The notes beneath the pieces were generated by a model. The model worked only from the letters and a program-made list of their open reading frames with translations, did no database searches and was not told the DNA's origin. A program made the translations under genes and the position numbers. From contig CALVHR010000003.1 in the NCBI GenBank assembly GCA_944328495.1, positions 1 to 64,000 on the forward strand: 64,000 nucleotides of DNA. The letters run 5' to 3'. This document shows positions 1-8,091 of this stretch, piece after piece (position 1 is the first letter of the stretch; every line of letters starts with the position of its first letter). The DNA is from an uncultured Clostridia bacterium (GTDB lineage Bacteria; Bacillota; Clostridia; Christensenellales; Borkfalkiaceae).

Positions 1-47
1 GCACGAGTAGTGCCGCCGGTACCATGCGCTTGAAGCGCCTAATCAAG

Positions 48-66
48 CCACCGGCTCAGCCGGTGG
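48..66. repeat. Perfect GC-rich hairpin near window edge
   Basis: An 8-bp perfect inverted repeat (CCACCGGC, TCA loop, GCCGGTGG) is preceded by a smaller hairpin at 26-38 (GCGCTT/AAGCGC). No T-run follows on either strand, so it is a poor intrinsic terminator. Hairpins of this kind mark ends of IS200/IS605-type elements and of small palindromic repeats, but no transposase is visible. It may end an element lying to the left of the window. Confidence 0.4.
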
Positions 67-87
67 TACTTGACTAAACTTTGGCAG

Positions 88-351
88 TTACACCACGATG
101 TTTTCCAAGAGCAAATAATCAAATTCCACGCTTTCCACAAAGTCGCGAGGATAAAAGCGAACATGATTAAATTTTGCGAAATTGAAGATGTGTGTTTTCA
201 GAAGCACAGGGGTTGGGCAATCGAGTTCGCGGCATATATCGAAAAGGTATTGTAGAAAATGCGAGTAAGTAAGTTTTTCGTCATTGTTTTCGTAGACAAA
301 TTGGTTTTTTATTTTTCCGTCTTTCATAATTTTTGCCCAGATGCGGAACAT
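88..351 (-). CDS. Small conserved protein of unknown function (87 aa)
   Basis: The 87-residue product starts with MFRIWAKI and ends in an FDYLLLENI block. Its pattern (aromatic-IWAKI-KDG at the start, a central ELDCPTPV segment, RFYPRDFVE then EFDYL at the end) recalls a short uncharacterised protein widespread in Clostridia. I cannot assign a function. The start at 351 is preferred over one 10 codons upstream because AAAGGAAG sits 6 bases before it. No signal peptide, Cys motif or membrane segment is seen, so it is probably cytosolic. It has its own promoter with a perfect inverted repeat over the -10 region, so it is probably a regulated single-gene unit. Confidence 0.75.
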   Translation of the reverse strand: MFRIWAKIMKDGKIKNQFVYENNDEKLTYSHFLQYLFDICRELDCPTPVLLKTHIFNFAKFNHVRFYPRDFVESVEFDYLLLENIVV

Positions 352-363
352 AGTGTTACTTCC

Positions 364-415
364 TTTCGCTATATTGATCACAGTAAAGTATAGCGAAAAA
401 AGAGGAAAAAGTAAA
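364..415 (-). promoter_or_regulatory. Promoter with operator-like inverted repeat
   Basis: On the minus strand TTTACT (410-415) and TATACT (387-392) are 17 bp apart. A perfect 10-bp inverted repeat, TTTCGCTATA at 364-373 and TATAGCGAAA at 389-398, overlaps the -10 and the likely start site. This is the expected layout of a repressor operator controlling the small protein at 88-351. The regulator is unknown. Confidence 0.6.
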
Positions 416-495
416 TCGTTCTGGCGCAGTCGCTTAAAAATTTTGACGGAACGAACGTACGTTGGTTTTTCAAACGGGCGTTTTGGTTTGGTTTA

Positions 496-524
496 TTGCA
501 TTTTATAAGAAAATATGCTATAAT
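496..524 (+). promoter_or_regulatory. Promoter of the acetyltransferase at 576
   Basis: TTGCAT (496-501) and TATAAT (519-524) are separated by 17 bp. The spacing and the perfect -10 fit a housekeeping sigma-A promoter about 45 bases upstream of the start codon. Confidence 0.7.
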
Positions 525-575
525 ACATATAATATAGAAATAAAAAAGACAATACGGAGGCAAGGTCCTGAAAAT

Positions 576-1301
576 ATGACCATACATCACGATAAGGCGG
601 CGTACGGAAAGCTTGCTTCGCTGAATGAAGAATTTTCGCAGGAGAGACTGGAAGAAATGACTAAAAAATTGAACGAAACGGAAGTGTACGGGGAACAGTA
701 TCGAAGAATGATCGCGGGAGAATTGTATGATCCGTCGGATTCGGAGCTTGCATCGATGCGCAAGCGGGTGCGCAAGCTCTTCAAGCAATACAATGATTCG
801 GACGAGGATGATATGAAGCAGCGCGAAGAGCTGTTGCGTGAGATGTTCGGAAAGTGCGGACAGCGATTGTATTGTGAGCCGCCTTTGCGATTCGATTACG
901 GATGCAACACGGAAGTCGGGGAAGATTTCTATGCAAATTTTAATCTTGTTATTTTGGATTGTGCTCCGGTGCGGATCGGGAAACAGTGTTTTATCGGGCC
1001 GAACGTGACGATTGCGACGCCCGTTCATCCTCTTCTTTCCTGTGACCGCAACATGCGCCGCGCCGATGACGGGCATTATTATGATTTGGAATATGCAAAG
1101 CCGATCACGATCGGGGACAACGTATGGCTGGCGAGCGGAGTGATCATATGCGGCGGGGTCACGATCGGACATGACACAGTGATCGGGGCGGGAAGCATTG
1201 TTACGCGCGATATACCTGCGGGGGTATTTGCGGCGGGGGATCCCTGCCGCGTGATACGCGAACTGCGCGAATCGGACAAGATGCAATTGCCTTTGCGCTG
1301 A
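576..1301 (+). CDS. Maltose/galactoside-type O-acetyltransferase
   Basis: This 241-residue protein belongs to the left-handed beta-helix acetyltransferases that move an acetyl group from acetyl-CoA to a sugar hydroxyl. The maltose-acetyltransferase N-terminal motif (MIAGELYDPSDSEL) is near residues 46-60. Hexapeptide repeats fill the second half (IGKQCFIGPNVTI, ITIGDNVWLASGV, VTIGHDTVIGAGSIV), with the active-site-type His in TPVHP. The start at 576 has ACGGAGG ahead of it. Compared with the usual family length of about 185-200 residues, it carries about 45 extra N-terminal residues rich in Glu and Lys, probably helical. It is not in a sugar operon, so the true acceptor is unknown; it may act in detoxification of surplus sugars. 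Confidence 0.85.
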   Translation: MTIHHDKAAYGKLASLNEEFSQERLEEMTKKLNETEVYGEQYRRMIAGELYDPSDSELASMRKRVRKLFKQYNDSDEDDMKQREELLREMFGKCGQRLYCEPPLRFDYGCNTEVGEDFYANFNLVILDCAPVRIGKQCFIGPNVTIATPVHPLLSCDRNMRRADDGHYYDLEYAKPITIGDNVWLASGVIICGGVTIGHDTVIGAGSIVTRDIPAGVFAAGDPCRVIRELRESDKMQLPLR

Positions 1302-1325
1302 TTTATTTGTTTTGCGTGGCAGCTG

Positions 1326-1354
1326 TTGACAATTATTTGAAATTCGCTTATAAT
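1326..1354 (+). promoter_or_regulatory. Promoter of the zinc-ribbon protein gene
   Basis: TTGACA (1326-1331) and TATAAT (1349-1354), both consensus, are 17 bp apart. It lies just after the acetyltransferase stop and makes the next gene an independent unit. Confidence 0.8.
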
Positions 1355-1385
1355 TATTTTAAGGTAAAACAACGGGTAAGAGGAT

Positions 1386-2486
1386 ATGAGCGAAAACGAC
1401 AATTTTTTTGACACGGAAGTTCCGACCGCATCGGAACAAGAAGAGCGCACGAGTGTGACAAAATGTCCCGCATGCGGGGCAAACATGGTGTACGATTCCG
1501 AAAAAGGGACGCTGTATTGCGAACATTGCGGATCGCGCAGAGAGATCGTCAGCAAGACGAGCGAAGAGCAGGATTTTGAAGATCTTCTCAGCAGCGACAA
1601 TTCCTGGGGGAATGAAACGCATGTATTCCGCTGTGAGAACTGCGGGGCGCGCGAAGTGTTGGACCGCCGCGAGATCGCCAAAGCATGTTCGTTTTGCGGT
1701 ACGACGAATATCGTGGAGACGGATGAACTTCCGGGACTTCGGCCCAATGCGGTCGTTCCTTTCCGTATCGGCAAAGACGAAGCGGGCAAGAATGTGAAGC
1801 AGTGGGCGCGCAGACGAATTTTAGCGCCGGGCAAATTCCGAAAGAGCGCAAAGCCTGAAGAGCTGAAAGGGGTATATACGCCTGCTTTTTCATTCGATAC
1901 GGCGACGGAATCTGATTATGTCGCCGTGTTGGGCAAGTATTATTATCGTACCAAACGCGTAAACGGGCGCACGGTACAGGAGCGGTATGTGCGATATTTC
2001 ACCGTGAGCGGGCACTACTCCATGTTTTTTGACGATGTTTTGATCCAAGCAGGCGGTGCGCTCGATCAGAAATCGCTCAATAAGCTCCAACCTTTTGAGA
2101 CCAACAGCAGCAAAGAATATACGCCCGAATATCTGAGCGGGTTTACGGCGAATCAAAATTCCAAGAGCGGATTGGAGTGCTGGGAAGAGGCAAAGCAAGT
2201 GATACAAAATCGTTTAAAAAAAGCGATTCTGAGTCAGTATGTTTATGATATCGTATCCTCGTATAATGTCAACACGCAGTGCAACAACATTACATACAAA
2301 TACATACTGATCCCGCTGTATGTCGGGCACTGCAACTGGAAGACGAAACTTTACAATTTCTTTGTAAATGGATTTAACGGGAAGGTTACGGGCAAGGCGC
2401 CGATTTCACCGCTCAAAGTGGGGATATTGGTCTTATTGGGGCTGGCCGTTATTGCGGGGATCGTGATCATATATTTGAATTCATAG
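1386..2486 (+). CDS. Zinc-ribbon protein with C-terminal membrane anchor
   Basis: The 366-residue product has two zinc-ribbon units near the N-terminus: CPACGANM with CEHCGSR (about residues 23-46), then CENCGARE with CSFCGTTN (about 83-108). These resemble TFIIB-type ribbons. A long, mostly polar middle region of unknown fold follows and then one hydrophobic helix close to the C-terminus (VGILVLLGLAVIAGIVIIY), giving a probable cytosolic face and a membrane tail. Proteins of this layout occur widely in Firmicutes but their role is not established to my knowledge. It is transcribed alone from a strong promoter and ends at a terminator. DNA binding or protein-protein contact at the membrane are both possible; I do not assign either. 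Confidence 0.75.
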   Translation: MSENDNFFDTEVPTASEQEERTSVTKCPACGANMVYDSEKGTLYCEHCGSRREIVSKTSEEQDFEDLLSSDNSWGNETHVFRCENCGAREVLDRREIAKACSFCGTTNIVETDELPGLRPNAVVPFRIGKDEAGKNVKQWARRRILAPGKFRKSAKPEELKGVYTPAFSFDTATESDYVAVLGKYYYRTKRVNGRTVQERYVRYFTVSGHYSMFFDDVLIQAGGALDQKSLNKLQPFETNSSKEYTPEYLSGFTANQNSKSGLECWEEAKQVIQNRLKKAILSQYVYDIVSSYNVNTQCNNITYKYILIPLYVGHCNWKTKLYNFFVNGFNGKVTGKAPISPLKVGILVLLGLAVIAGIVIIYLNS

Positions 2487-2510
2487 ACACAGGCCGATAT
2501 GCCTGCGCAA

Positions 2511-2546
2511 AAAATGGCGGGAGTACATATGCAACTCCCGCCATTT
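2511..2546. terminator. Bidirectional-looking hairpin terminator
   Basis: A 14-bp perfect stem (AAAATGGCGGGAGT paired with ACTCCCGCCATTTT) with a 9-base loop follows the zinc-ribbon gene. The A and T tracts are part of the stem, so it can act in both directions. Confidence 0.7.
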
Positions 2547-2595
2547 TCGGCAGGATAGAAAAAAGAAAGCGCGGGAATGCGCAAAAGGTGTAAGG

Positions 2596-3915
2596 ATGGA
2601 ACAGCAATCAATGTTTTTACGGGAGGAAGATCTCCCTTTGGCGGCGCGGATGCGGCCGCGCACATTGGAAGAGTTCGTGGGACAGAAACAGCTTTTGGGA
2701 GAAGGAAAGGTCCTGCGCCGAATGATCGAAACGGATTCGGTCGGATCAATGATATTCTGGGGGCCGCCCGGAGTGGGAAAGACAACGCTTGCGCGTATCA
2801 TTGCGAACAAGACCAAGGCATCGTTTATCGATTTTTCCGCCGTAACGAGCGGGATCAAGGAGATCAAACAGGTCATGGAGCAGGCGGAAAAGAACCGTCG
2901 TTACGGTGAAAAGACGATCCTGTTTGTGGATGAGATCCACCGTTTCAATAAAGCGCAGCAAGATGCATTTCTGCCGTTTGTCGAGCGCGGGAGTATTATC
3001 CTGATCGGCGCAACGACTGAAAATCCTTCTTTTGAGGTCAACGGCGCGCTTTTGTCGCGCTGCAAAGTGTTTGTATTGCAGGCTTTAAAAACGGACGAGC
3101 TGGTTTCTCTTTTGCAGCGTGCTCTGCGGGACGAAAGGGGATTCGGAAAGCAGAAAGTAGAGATTGCTCCCGAGCTTGTGGAAGCGATCGCTGTATTTGC
3201 AAACGGCGACGCGCGCAGTGCGCTTTCGACATTGGAAATGGCTGTGCTCAACGGTGAAACGCACGACGGCGTGACCGTTGTTACCCGCGAAACCATAGAG
3301 CAGTGCACATCCAAGAAATCTCTTTTGTACGACAAGAAAGGAGAGGAGCATTATAACCTGATTTCGGCTCTTCATAAGTCAATGCGCAACTCCGATCCGG
3401 ATGCGGCGGTGTATTGGCTGGCGCGTATGTTGGAGGCGGGGGAAGATCCGCTCTACGTTGCGCGGCGCATCACGCGTTTTGCGAGTGAGGATATCGGGCT
3501 TGCCGATCCGCGCGCTTTGGAAGTGGCAGTGGCGGCGTATCAGGCATGCCATTTGATCGGGATGCCGGAGTGTACGGTGCATTTGACAGAAGCGGCGGTG
3601 TACATGTCTCTCGCGCCAAAGTCGAATGCGCTGTACGTTGCATACGAGAGTGCCAAAAAAGACGCGCTGACCATGCTCGCGGAACCTGTCCCTCTCGTGA
3701 TACGCAACGCGCCCACAAAACTGATGAAGGAGCTCGAATACGGCAAGGGGTATCAGTACGCACACGATACGCAGGACAAGCTCACCGATATGCAGTGCCT
3801 TCCCGATTCTCTTGCCGGCAGAGAATATTACCGTCCGACCGAAGAGGGGCTGGAAGCGCGTTACGGCGCGCGCCTTGCCGAGATCAAAGAGTGGAAAAAA
3901 GAGCATAAAAAATAA
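2596..3915 (+). CDS. rarA: Replication-associated recombination protein A
   Basis: The 439-residue AAA+ ATPase (RarA/MgsA, related to eukaryotic WRNIP1) acts at stalled replication forks, where it works with SSB and clamp-loader functions. Walker A GPPGVGKTT is at about residues 56-64, Walker B with VDEIHRF at about 110-117, a sensor-type segment is at LIGATTENPSF, and the arginine finger region LLSRCKVF follows. The C-terminal half matches the tetramerisation region of the family (ASEDIGLADPRAL, YEYGKGYQYAHD-like block). Length is normal for the family. It is a single-gene unit between two terminators, a common isolated arrangement. Confidence 0.95.
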   Translation: MEQQSMFLREEDLPLAARMRPRTLEEFVGQKQLLGEGKVLRRMIETDSVGSMIFWGPPGVGKTTLARIIANKTKASFIDFSAVTSGIKEIKQVMEQAEKNRRYGEKTILFVDEIHRFNKAQQDAFLPFVERGSIILIGATTENPSFEVNGALLSRCKVFVLQALKTDELVSLLQRALRDERGFGKQKVEIAPELVEAIAVFANGDARSALSTLEMAVLNGETHDGVTVVTRETIEQCTSKKSLLYDKKGEEHYNLISALHKSMRNSDPDAAVYWLARMLEAGEDPLYVARRITRFASEDIGLADPRALEVAVAAYQACHLIGMPECTVHLTEAAVYMSLAPKSNALYVAYESAKKDALTMLAEPVPLVIRNAPTKLMKELEYGKGYQYAHDTQDKLTDMQCLPDSLAGREYYRPTEEGLEARYGARLAEIKEWKKEHKK

Positions 3916-3953
3916 TCCGTTTCCGGTATCGCCGAAAACGGATCGTGACATAA

Positions 3954-4002
3954 AACGGCGGCATCGTCCCCGCGATTTCGGGGACGATGCCGCCGTTTTC
4001 TT
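3954..4002. terminator. Bidirectional terminator between rarA and ychF
   Basis: A 16-bp perfect stem (CGGCGGCATCGTCCCC and its complement) with an 8-base loop is followed by TTTTCTT on the plus strand and flanked by an A-tract that serves the minus strand. It separates two convergent genes. Confidence 0.85.
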
Positions 4003-4007
4003 ATAAA

Positions 4008-5105
4008 TTATACGTTGAAACGGAAGAGTACGACGTCGCCGTCTTTGATGACGTAATCTTTGCCTTCCGAACGGACTTTTCCTTTTTCTTTGGCGGCGTT
4101 ATAGTTTCCGCATTCGAGGAGGACCTCGTAATCGACGACTTCTGCACGGATAAATCCTTTTTCGAAATCGGTGTGGATTTTGCCTGCCGCCTGCGGGGCC
4201 TTGGTACCTTTGGTAATGGTCCAGGCGCGCGTCTCCTTTTCGCCCGCGGTGAGGTAGCTGATCAGGCCGAGCAGGGAGTAAGACTTTTTAATAAGGCGGT
4301 TGAGCCCGCTTTCCGAAAGGCCCAGCTCTTCCAAAAAAAGTTGTGCGTCTTCGGGTGAAAGCTGTGATAATTCTTCTTCGGTTTTTGCGCAGATGACCAG
4401 AACTTCGCTTCCTTCTTTTGCGGCATAGTCTTCCACTTCCTTAACGAAGGGCAGCTCGGAATCGGGTTTGCCCATATCTTTTTCGGCAATGTTTGCAGCG
4501 TAGATGACGGGTTTGGCGGTAAGGAGAAAGAGATCGTGCATCATCGCCTGTTCTTCTTCCGAAAGTTCGAGTGTGCGAGCGCATTTTTCCTGTGAGAGGT
4601 GATCGAGTACTTTTTGTAAAAATTCTGCTTCGACAAGATATTTTTTGTCACCGCCTTTTGCCGAGTTTTTTGCTCGGTCGAGACGTTTTTGCACCGTTTC
4701 CATGTCCGCCAGGATAAGTTCGAGATTAATGATCCCGATATCGCGGACAGGGTCGACGGTGTTTTCGACGTGTGTGACGTTCTCGTCTTCGAAACAGCGG
4801 ACAACGTGCACGATGGCGTCCACTTCGCGGATGTGCGAAAGAAATTTATTGCCGAGTCCTTCGCCTTTGGATGCGCCTTTTACGAGTCCGGCGATGTCGA
4901 CGAATTCAATGACGGCGGGTGTGATCTTTTTGCTGTCGTACAGTGCGGCAAGCTTATTGAGCCGTTCGTCGGGCACTGCCACGACTCCGACGTTAGGTTC
5001 GATCGTGCAGAAAGGATAATTTGCGGCTTCTGCGCCCGCGTGCGTGATTGCATTGAACAGCGTGGATTTCCCGACGTTGGGAAGACCTACGACTCCCAGT
5101 TTCAT
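4008..5105 (-). CDS. ychF: Redox-regulated GTPase/ATPase YchF (OLA1 family)
   Basis: The 365-residue P-loop protein belongs to the Obg-related OLA1/YchF family, which binds ATP in preference to GTP and associates with ribosomes. G1 GLPNVGKST is at residues 7-15 and G3 DIAGL at about 70-74. The family-specific divergent G4 (NIAE in place of NKxD) is near residue 203, which explains relaxed base specificity. A coiled-coil insert and a C-terminal TGS domain follow. The start at 5105 is preceded by GGAGGT; the open frame extends far upstream but lacks family similarity there. It is divergent from argS. Confidence 0.95.
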   Translation of the reverse strand: MKLGVVGLPNVGKSTLFNAITHAGAEAANYPFCTIEPNVGVVAVPDERLNKLAALYDSKKITPAVIEFVDIAGLVKGASKGEGLGNKFLSHIREVDAIVHVVRCFEDENVTHVENTVDPVRDIGIINLELILADMETVQKRLDRAKNSAKGGDKKYLVEAEFLQKVLDHLSQEKCARTLELSEEEQAMMHDLFLLTAKPVIYAANIAEKDMGKPDSELPFVKEVEDYAAKEGSEVLVICAKTEEELSQLSPEDAQLFLEELGLSESGLNRLIKKSYSLLGLISYLTAGEKETRAWTITKGTKAPQAAGKIHTDFEKGFIRAEVVDYEVLLECGNYNAAKEKGKVRSEGKDYVIKDGDVVLFRFNV

Positions 5106-5208
5106 AACAGACCTCCGTATGCTTTTCCGCAGAAAAGCCATAACCTTCCTTATTATAATACAAATGCGCAAAATAATCAAAATAAAAGGGCGTGGAAATG
5201 CGAAAAAG

Positions 5209-5237
5209 TTGTCAAAAATCTTGAAATATGGTACACT
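5209..5237 (+). promoter_or_regulatory. Promoter of argS
   Basis: TTGTCA (5209-5214) and TACACT (5232-5237) are 17 bp apart, about 30 bases before the argS start. The leader is short, with no room for a T-box. Confidence 0.6.
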
Positions 5238-5267
5238 AAAAAGGATATTAAGCAAACAGAGGTCGTT

Positions 5268-6953
5268 ATGGATTTCAAAAGACATATTGCTTCCCGCGTT
5301 CAAGCGGGAGAGATGACCGAGCAGGAGATATATGACCTGATCGCAATACCTCCCACGACGGAGATGGGAGATTTTGCATTGCCTTGTTTCCGCCTTGCCA
5401 AGGCGTTTCGCAAGGCGCCCGCACTGATCGCGCAGGAGATTGCAGACGCATATCCTGCAGACGAGTTGGTCACGGAAGTTTCCGCGCTGAACGGATACGT
5501 CAATTTCCGTATCGACCGCGCTTTCTGGGCGAAAGAAACGCTGGGGCGCATTCTTTCCGAGCGCGAAAAATACGGCTCGTCCGAAGAGGGAAAGGGCAAA
5601 ACGGTCTGCATCGACTATTCTTCGGTCAATATAGCAAAACCGTTCCATATCGGGCATTTGTCCACGACGGTGCTCGGCAGTTCGCTGTATAAGCTCCATA
5701 AATTTCTGGGTTATACGCCTGTGGGCATCAATCATCTCGGCGATTACGGGACGCAGTTCGGAAAACTGATATCGGCATACAAACGCTGGGGAAGCAAGGA
5801 ACTTTTGGAGAAGGGCGGCCTTCGTGCGCTGAATGCCTTGTACGTTCGTTTTCACGAGGAAGCGGAAAAGGACGAATCGCTCAACGATGAAGCGCGTGCC
5901 TTTTTCAAAAAGATCGAGGACAAAGACGAAGAGGCCGTTGCTCTTTTTGAAATGTTCAAAGAGCTTACCCTGAAAGAGGTGGGCAAGATCTATGACCTAC
6001 TTGACGTACACTTTGACAGCTGGGCAGGCGAAAGCTTTTACAACGATAAAATGGCGCCTGTTGTGGAAGAATTGCGTGAAAAGCATTTGCTCGTCGAAAG
6101 CGAAGGGGCGCAGATCGTCGATCTTGAAAAATATGGCATGCCTCCCTGCATTATACTGCGTTCGGACGGGGCGTCTCTGTATGCCACGCGCGACATAGCC
6201 GCAGCGATCTACCGCAAAAAAACTTACGATTTTTATAAGTGCTTATACGTCGTCGCATATCAGCAGAATCTGCATTTCAAGCAGGTATTCAAAGTGCTTG
6301 AATTGATGGGCAAAGAATGGGCGAAAGATCTTGTGCATGTCGCATACGGCATGGTTTCTCTCGAGGACGGTGCCATGTCCACGCGCAAGGGCAAGGTCGT
6401 ATATCTTGAAGATGTGATCAATAAATGTGTGCAAAAGTCACTGGATATCATTACCGAAAAAAATCCTGCGCTGGAAAATAAAGAGGCGATCGCTAAGACG
6501 GTCGGGGTCGGGGCAGTGATTTTCGGCGCACTGTATAACAATAAGATCAAGGATATCACTTTTTCGTATGATAAGGTGCTCAATTTTGAAGGGGAAACAT
6601 CCTGCTACGTGCAGTATACCTGTGCCCGCGCGAACAGTGTTTTGGAAAAGGGCGGAAAAGGAAAGGCATTCCGTGTGGGGACGGTCTGTCCGCAGGAGTT
6701 CGAGGTGATCAAGCAGCTTGCAGACTTCCCGAATGTTCTGCACGACGCATTGGAAAAATATGAGCCTTGTTTCGTGGCAAGGTATGCGGTCGATCTGGCG
6801 CAAAAGTTCAATAAATTCTATTTTGATTGTTCCATTCTCAATGCGGAAGAAGAGGAAGTGCGGGCATTCCGCCTTGCACTTACGGAGGCAACGCTGATAA
6901 CGTTGAAAAATGCACTGGGGCTTCTCGGGATCGGCGTGCCGGAAAAGATGTAA
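5268..6953 (+). CDS. argS: Arginyl-tRNA synthetase
   Basis: This 561-residue class I synthetase charges tRNA-Arg. The N-terminal ArgS additional domain covers about residues 1-85, the catalytic core carries HIGH at 127-130, and the KMSKS-equivalent loop reads MSTRKGK at about 370-376, the degenerate form typical of ArgS. The C-terminal DALR anticodon-binding domain ends near LGIGVPEKM. The start MDFKRHI is used because family similarity begins there and a promoter sits just upstream; the same frame stays open for 190 codons further 5' across ychF, which is a shadow. Two copies of an 85-87 bp repeat lie downstream. Confidence 0.97.
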   Translation: MDFKRHIASRVQAGEMTEQEIYDLIAIPPTTEMGDFALPCFRLAKAFRKAPALIAQEIADAYPADELVTEVSALNGYVNFRIDRAFWAKETLGRILSEREKYGSSEEGKGKTVCIDYSSVNIAKPFHIGHLSTTVLGSSLYKLHKFLGYTPVGINHLGDYGTQFGKLISAYKRWGSKELLEKGGLRALNALYVRFHEEAEKDESLNDEARAFFKKIEDKDEEAVALFEMFKELTLKEVGKIYDLLDVHFDSWAGESFYNDKMAPVVEELREKHLLVESEGAQIVDLEKYGMPPCIILRSDGASLYATRDIAAAIYRKKTYDFYKCLYVVAYQQNLHFKQVFKVLELMGKEWAKDLVHVAYGMVSLEDGAMSTRKGKVVYLEDVINKCVQKSLDIITEKNPALENKEAIAKTVGVGAVIFGALYNNKIKDITFSYDKVLNFEGETSCYVQYTCARANSVLEKGGKGKAFRVGTVCPQEFEVIKQLADFPNVLHDALEKYEPCFVARYAVDLAQKFNKFYFDCSILNAEEEEVRAFRLALTEATLITLKNALGLLGIGVPEKM

Positions 6954-6958
6954 TGTAA

Positions 6959-7045
6959 GTTCACGAAAATCGGCGAAAAGAGGTCGCCGATTTTCCGTGA
7001 GATTTAGGGAAAACCCGATGATCGCAGGGAAAACCTGCTCTGCAT
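6959..7045. repeat. Intergenic repeat, copy 1
   Basis: This 87-bp unit begins GTTCACGAAAATCGGCG and ends CCTGCTCTGCAT. It contains a stem-loop (CACG-AAAATCGGCGA paired with TCGCCGATTTTCCGTG) and a second small hairpin AGG/CCT. It is nearly identical to the unit at 7188-7272. Confidence 0.85.
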
Positions 7046-7187
7046 CCGGTTTTTCCTCTCCGGCGATATTCATGGGCTCTCATAATAAAAATCGCCGGAT
7101 TCACCTTTTCCGCTCGAGGCCGCGCATCGCGGCAAATTGGGGGCTTATTCAGCAAAGCATGGTTTGCGGAAACGCAGAAAAAGAAGA
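7046..7187. other. Structured spacer between the two repeat copies
   Basis: No supportable gene is seen. The stretch holds two further inverted repeats: CCGGCGAT near 7060 with ATCGCCGG near 7091, and GCCGCGCATCGCGGC at 7119-7133. With the flanking repeats it forms a compact block of hairpins, so a dispersed non-coding element or structured RNA is possible. Confidence 0.5.
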
Positions 7188-7272
7188 GTTCACGAAAATC
7201 GGCGAAAAGAGATCGATTTTCCGTGAGATTTAGGGAAAACCCGATGTTTGCAGGCAATAGCCTGCTCTGCAT
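7188..7272. repeat. Intergenic repeat, copy 2
   Basis: This 85-bp unit is in the same orientation as the copy at 6959-7045. Differences are a 3-base deletion within the first stem and changes around the second hairpin, where GCAGGC-AATA-GCCTGC now forms a better stem followed by TCTGCATTTTTT, giving it terminator character. Confidence 0.85.
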
Positions 7273-7322
7273 TTTTTCACGATGCTGATTTTCCAAAACC
7301 AAAACAATTGAAACGGTGATTT

Positions 7323-7979
7323 ATGTTAAAAGCAGTCATTTTCGATTTGGACGGCACCGTACTTGATACCTTGCCCGATCTCAATAATTGCATGAATGCG
7401 GCGCTCAAAGCGTACGGCTGTCCTGCGATAACGCTTGCGCAGACGCGATCTTATGTCGGAAACGGCGGATTGCTGTATGCTACGCGCGCTTTGCCTTCCG
7501 AAAAACGCGCGCAAGCAGAATATTTTTACAAGGAAGTGTATTGTCCTATCCATGTGGGCTGTAAAAACGAGCACACGCATCCTTTTCCGTTGGAAGGGGA
7601 TTGTTTTGCCGCGCTCAAAAGGGCGGGGCTGAAGCTTGCGGTCGTGACCAATAAGTCGCAGGCGGCGGCGGACGTGCTCGGAGCAACACTTCTCAAAGAA
7701 TATGGTTTTGATACGATTTTCGGAAACCGTCCGGGGTTTGGAGTCAAACCCGATCCTGCATCCACATTGTTTGTGCTCAAAGAGCTGGGAGTTTCGCCGC
7801 GGGAGGCGGTATTTGTCGGCGACGGCGAAACGGACATACAAACCGCAAAAAATGCGGGCATGCGCTCCGTGAGTGTGCTATGGGGGTATCGATCCAAAGA
7901 ACAGTTGCTTGCGGCAGGTGCGGAGCGATTTGCTGAAAACTTTTTGCAGTTGAAAGATATTTTGTTGGAAATGCAATAA
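7323..7979 (+). CDS. HAD hydrolase, phosphoglycolate phosphatase-like
   Basis: The 218-residue haloacid dehalogenase-type phosphatase has motif I DLDGT at residues 8-12 (nucleophile Asp8), motif II in VVTNKS, the motif III Lys in FGVKPDP, and motif IV GDGETDIQTAKNAG. The alpha-helical cap lies after motif I. The nearest recognised type is Gph, which removes phosphate from 2-phosphoglycolate, but the family is broad and substrate cannot be set from sequence alone. The ribosome site is weak (AACGGTG). It is followed by a strong terminator and preceded by the repeat block. Confidence 0.85.
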   Translation: MLKAVIFDLDGTVLDTLPDLNNCMNAALKAYGCPAITLAQTRSYVGNGGLLYATRALPSEKRAQAEYFYKEVYCPIHVGCKNEHTHPFPLEGDCFAALKRAGLKLAVVTNKSQAAADVLGATLLKEYGFDTIFGNRPGFGVKPDPASTLFVLKELGVSPREAVFVGDGETDIQTAKNAGMRSVSVLWGYRSKEQLLAAGAERFAENFLQLKDILLEMQ

Positions 7980-7985
7980 AAAATG

Positions 7986-8023
7986 ATATCCCGGCGCGCC
8001 GAACGGCGCGCCGGGATATTTTT
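7986..8023 (+). terminator. Terminator of the HAD gene
   Basis: A 15-bp perfect stem (ATATCCCGGCGCGCC paired with GGCGCGCCGGGATAT), loop GAAC, followed by a T-run. Confidence 0.9.
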
Positions 8024-8091
8024 ATCAAAGTTTTGATTTAAACTTTACGTGCCTTCCGTTTTAGAGTGCACGCAAAAAAGACGAACGGCTT

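Noticed and set aside
4689..5267. 193-codon upstream extension of argS
   Set aside because: It is the complement of ychF; ArgS similarity and the promoter fix the start at 5268.
5106..5855. Upstream extension of ychF
   Set aside because: It is the complement of argS; YchF begins at MKLGVVGLP with GGAGGT in front.
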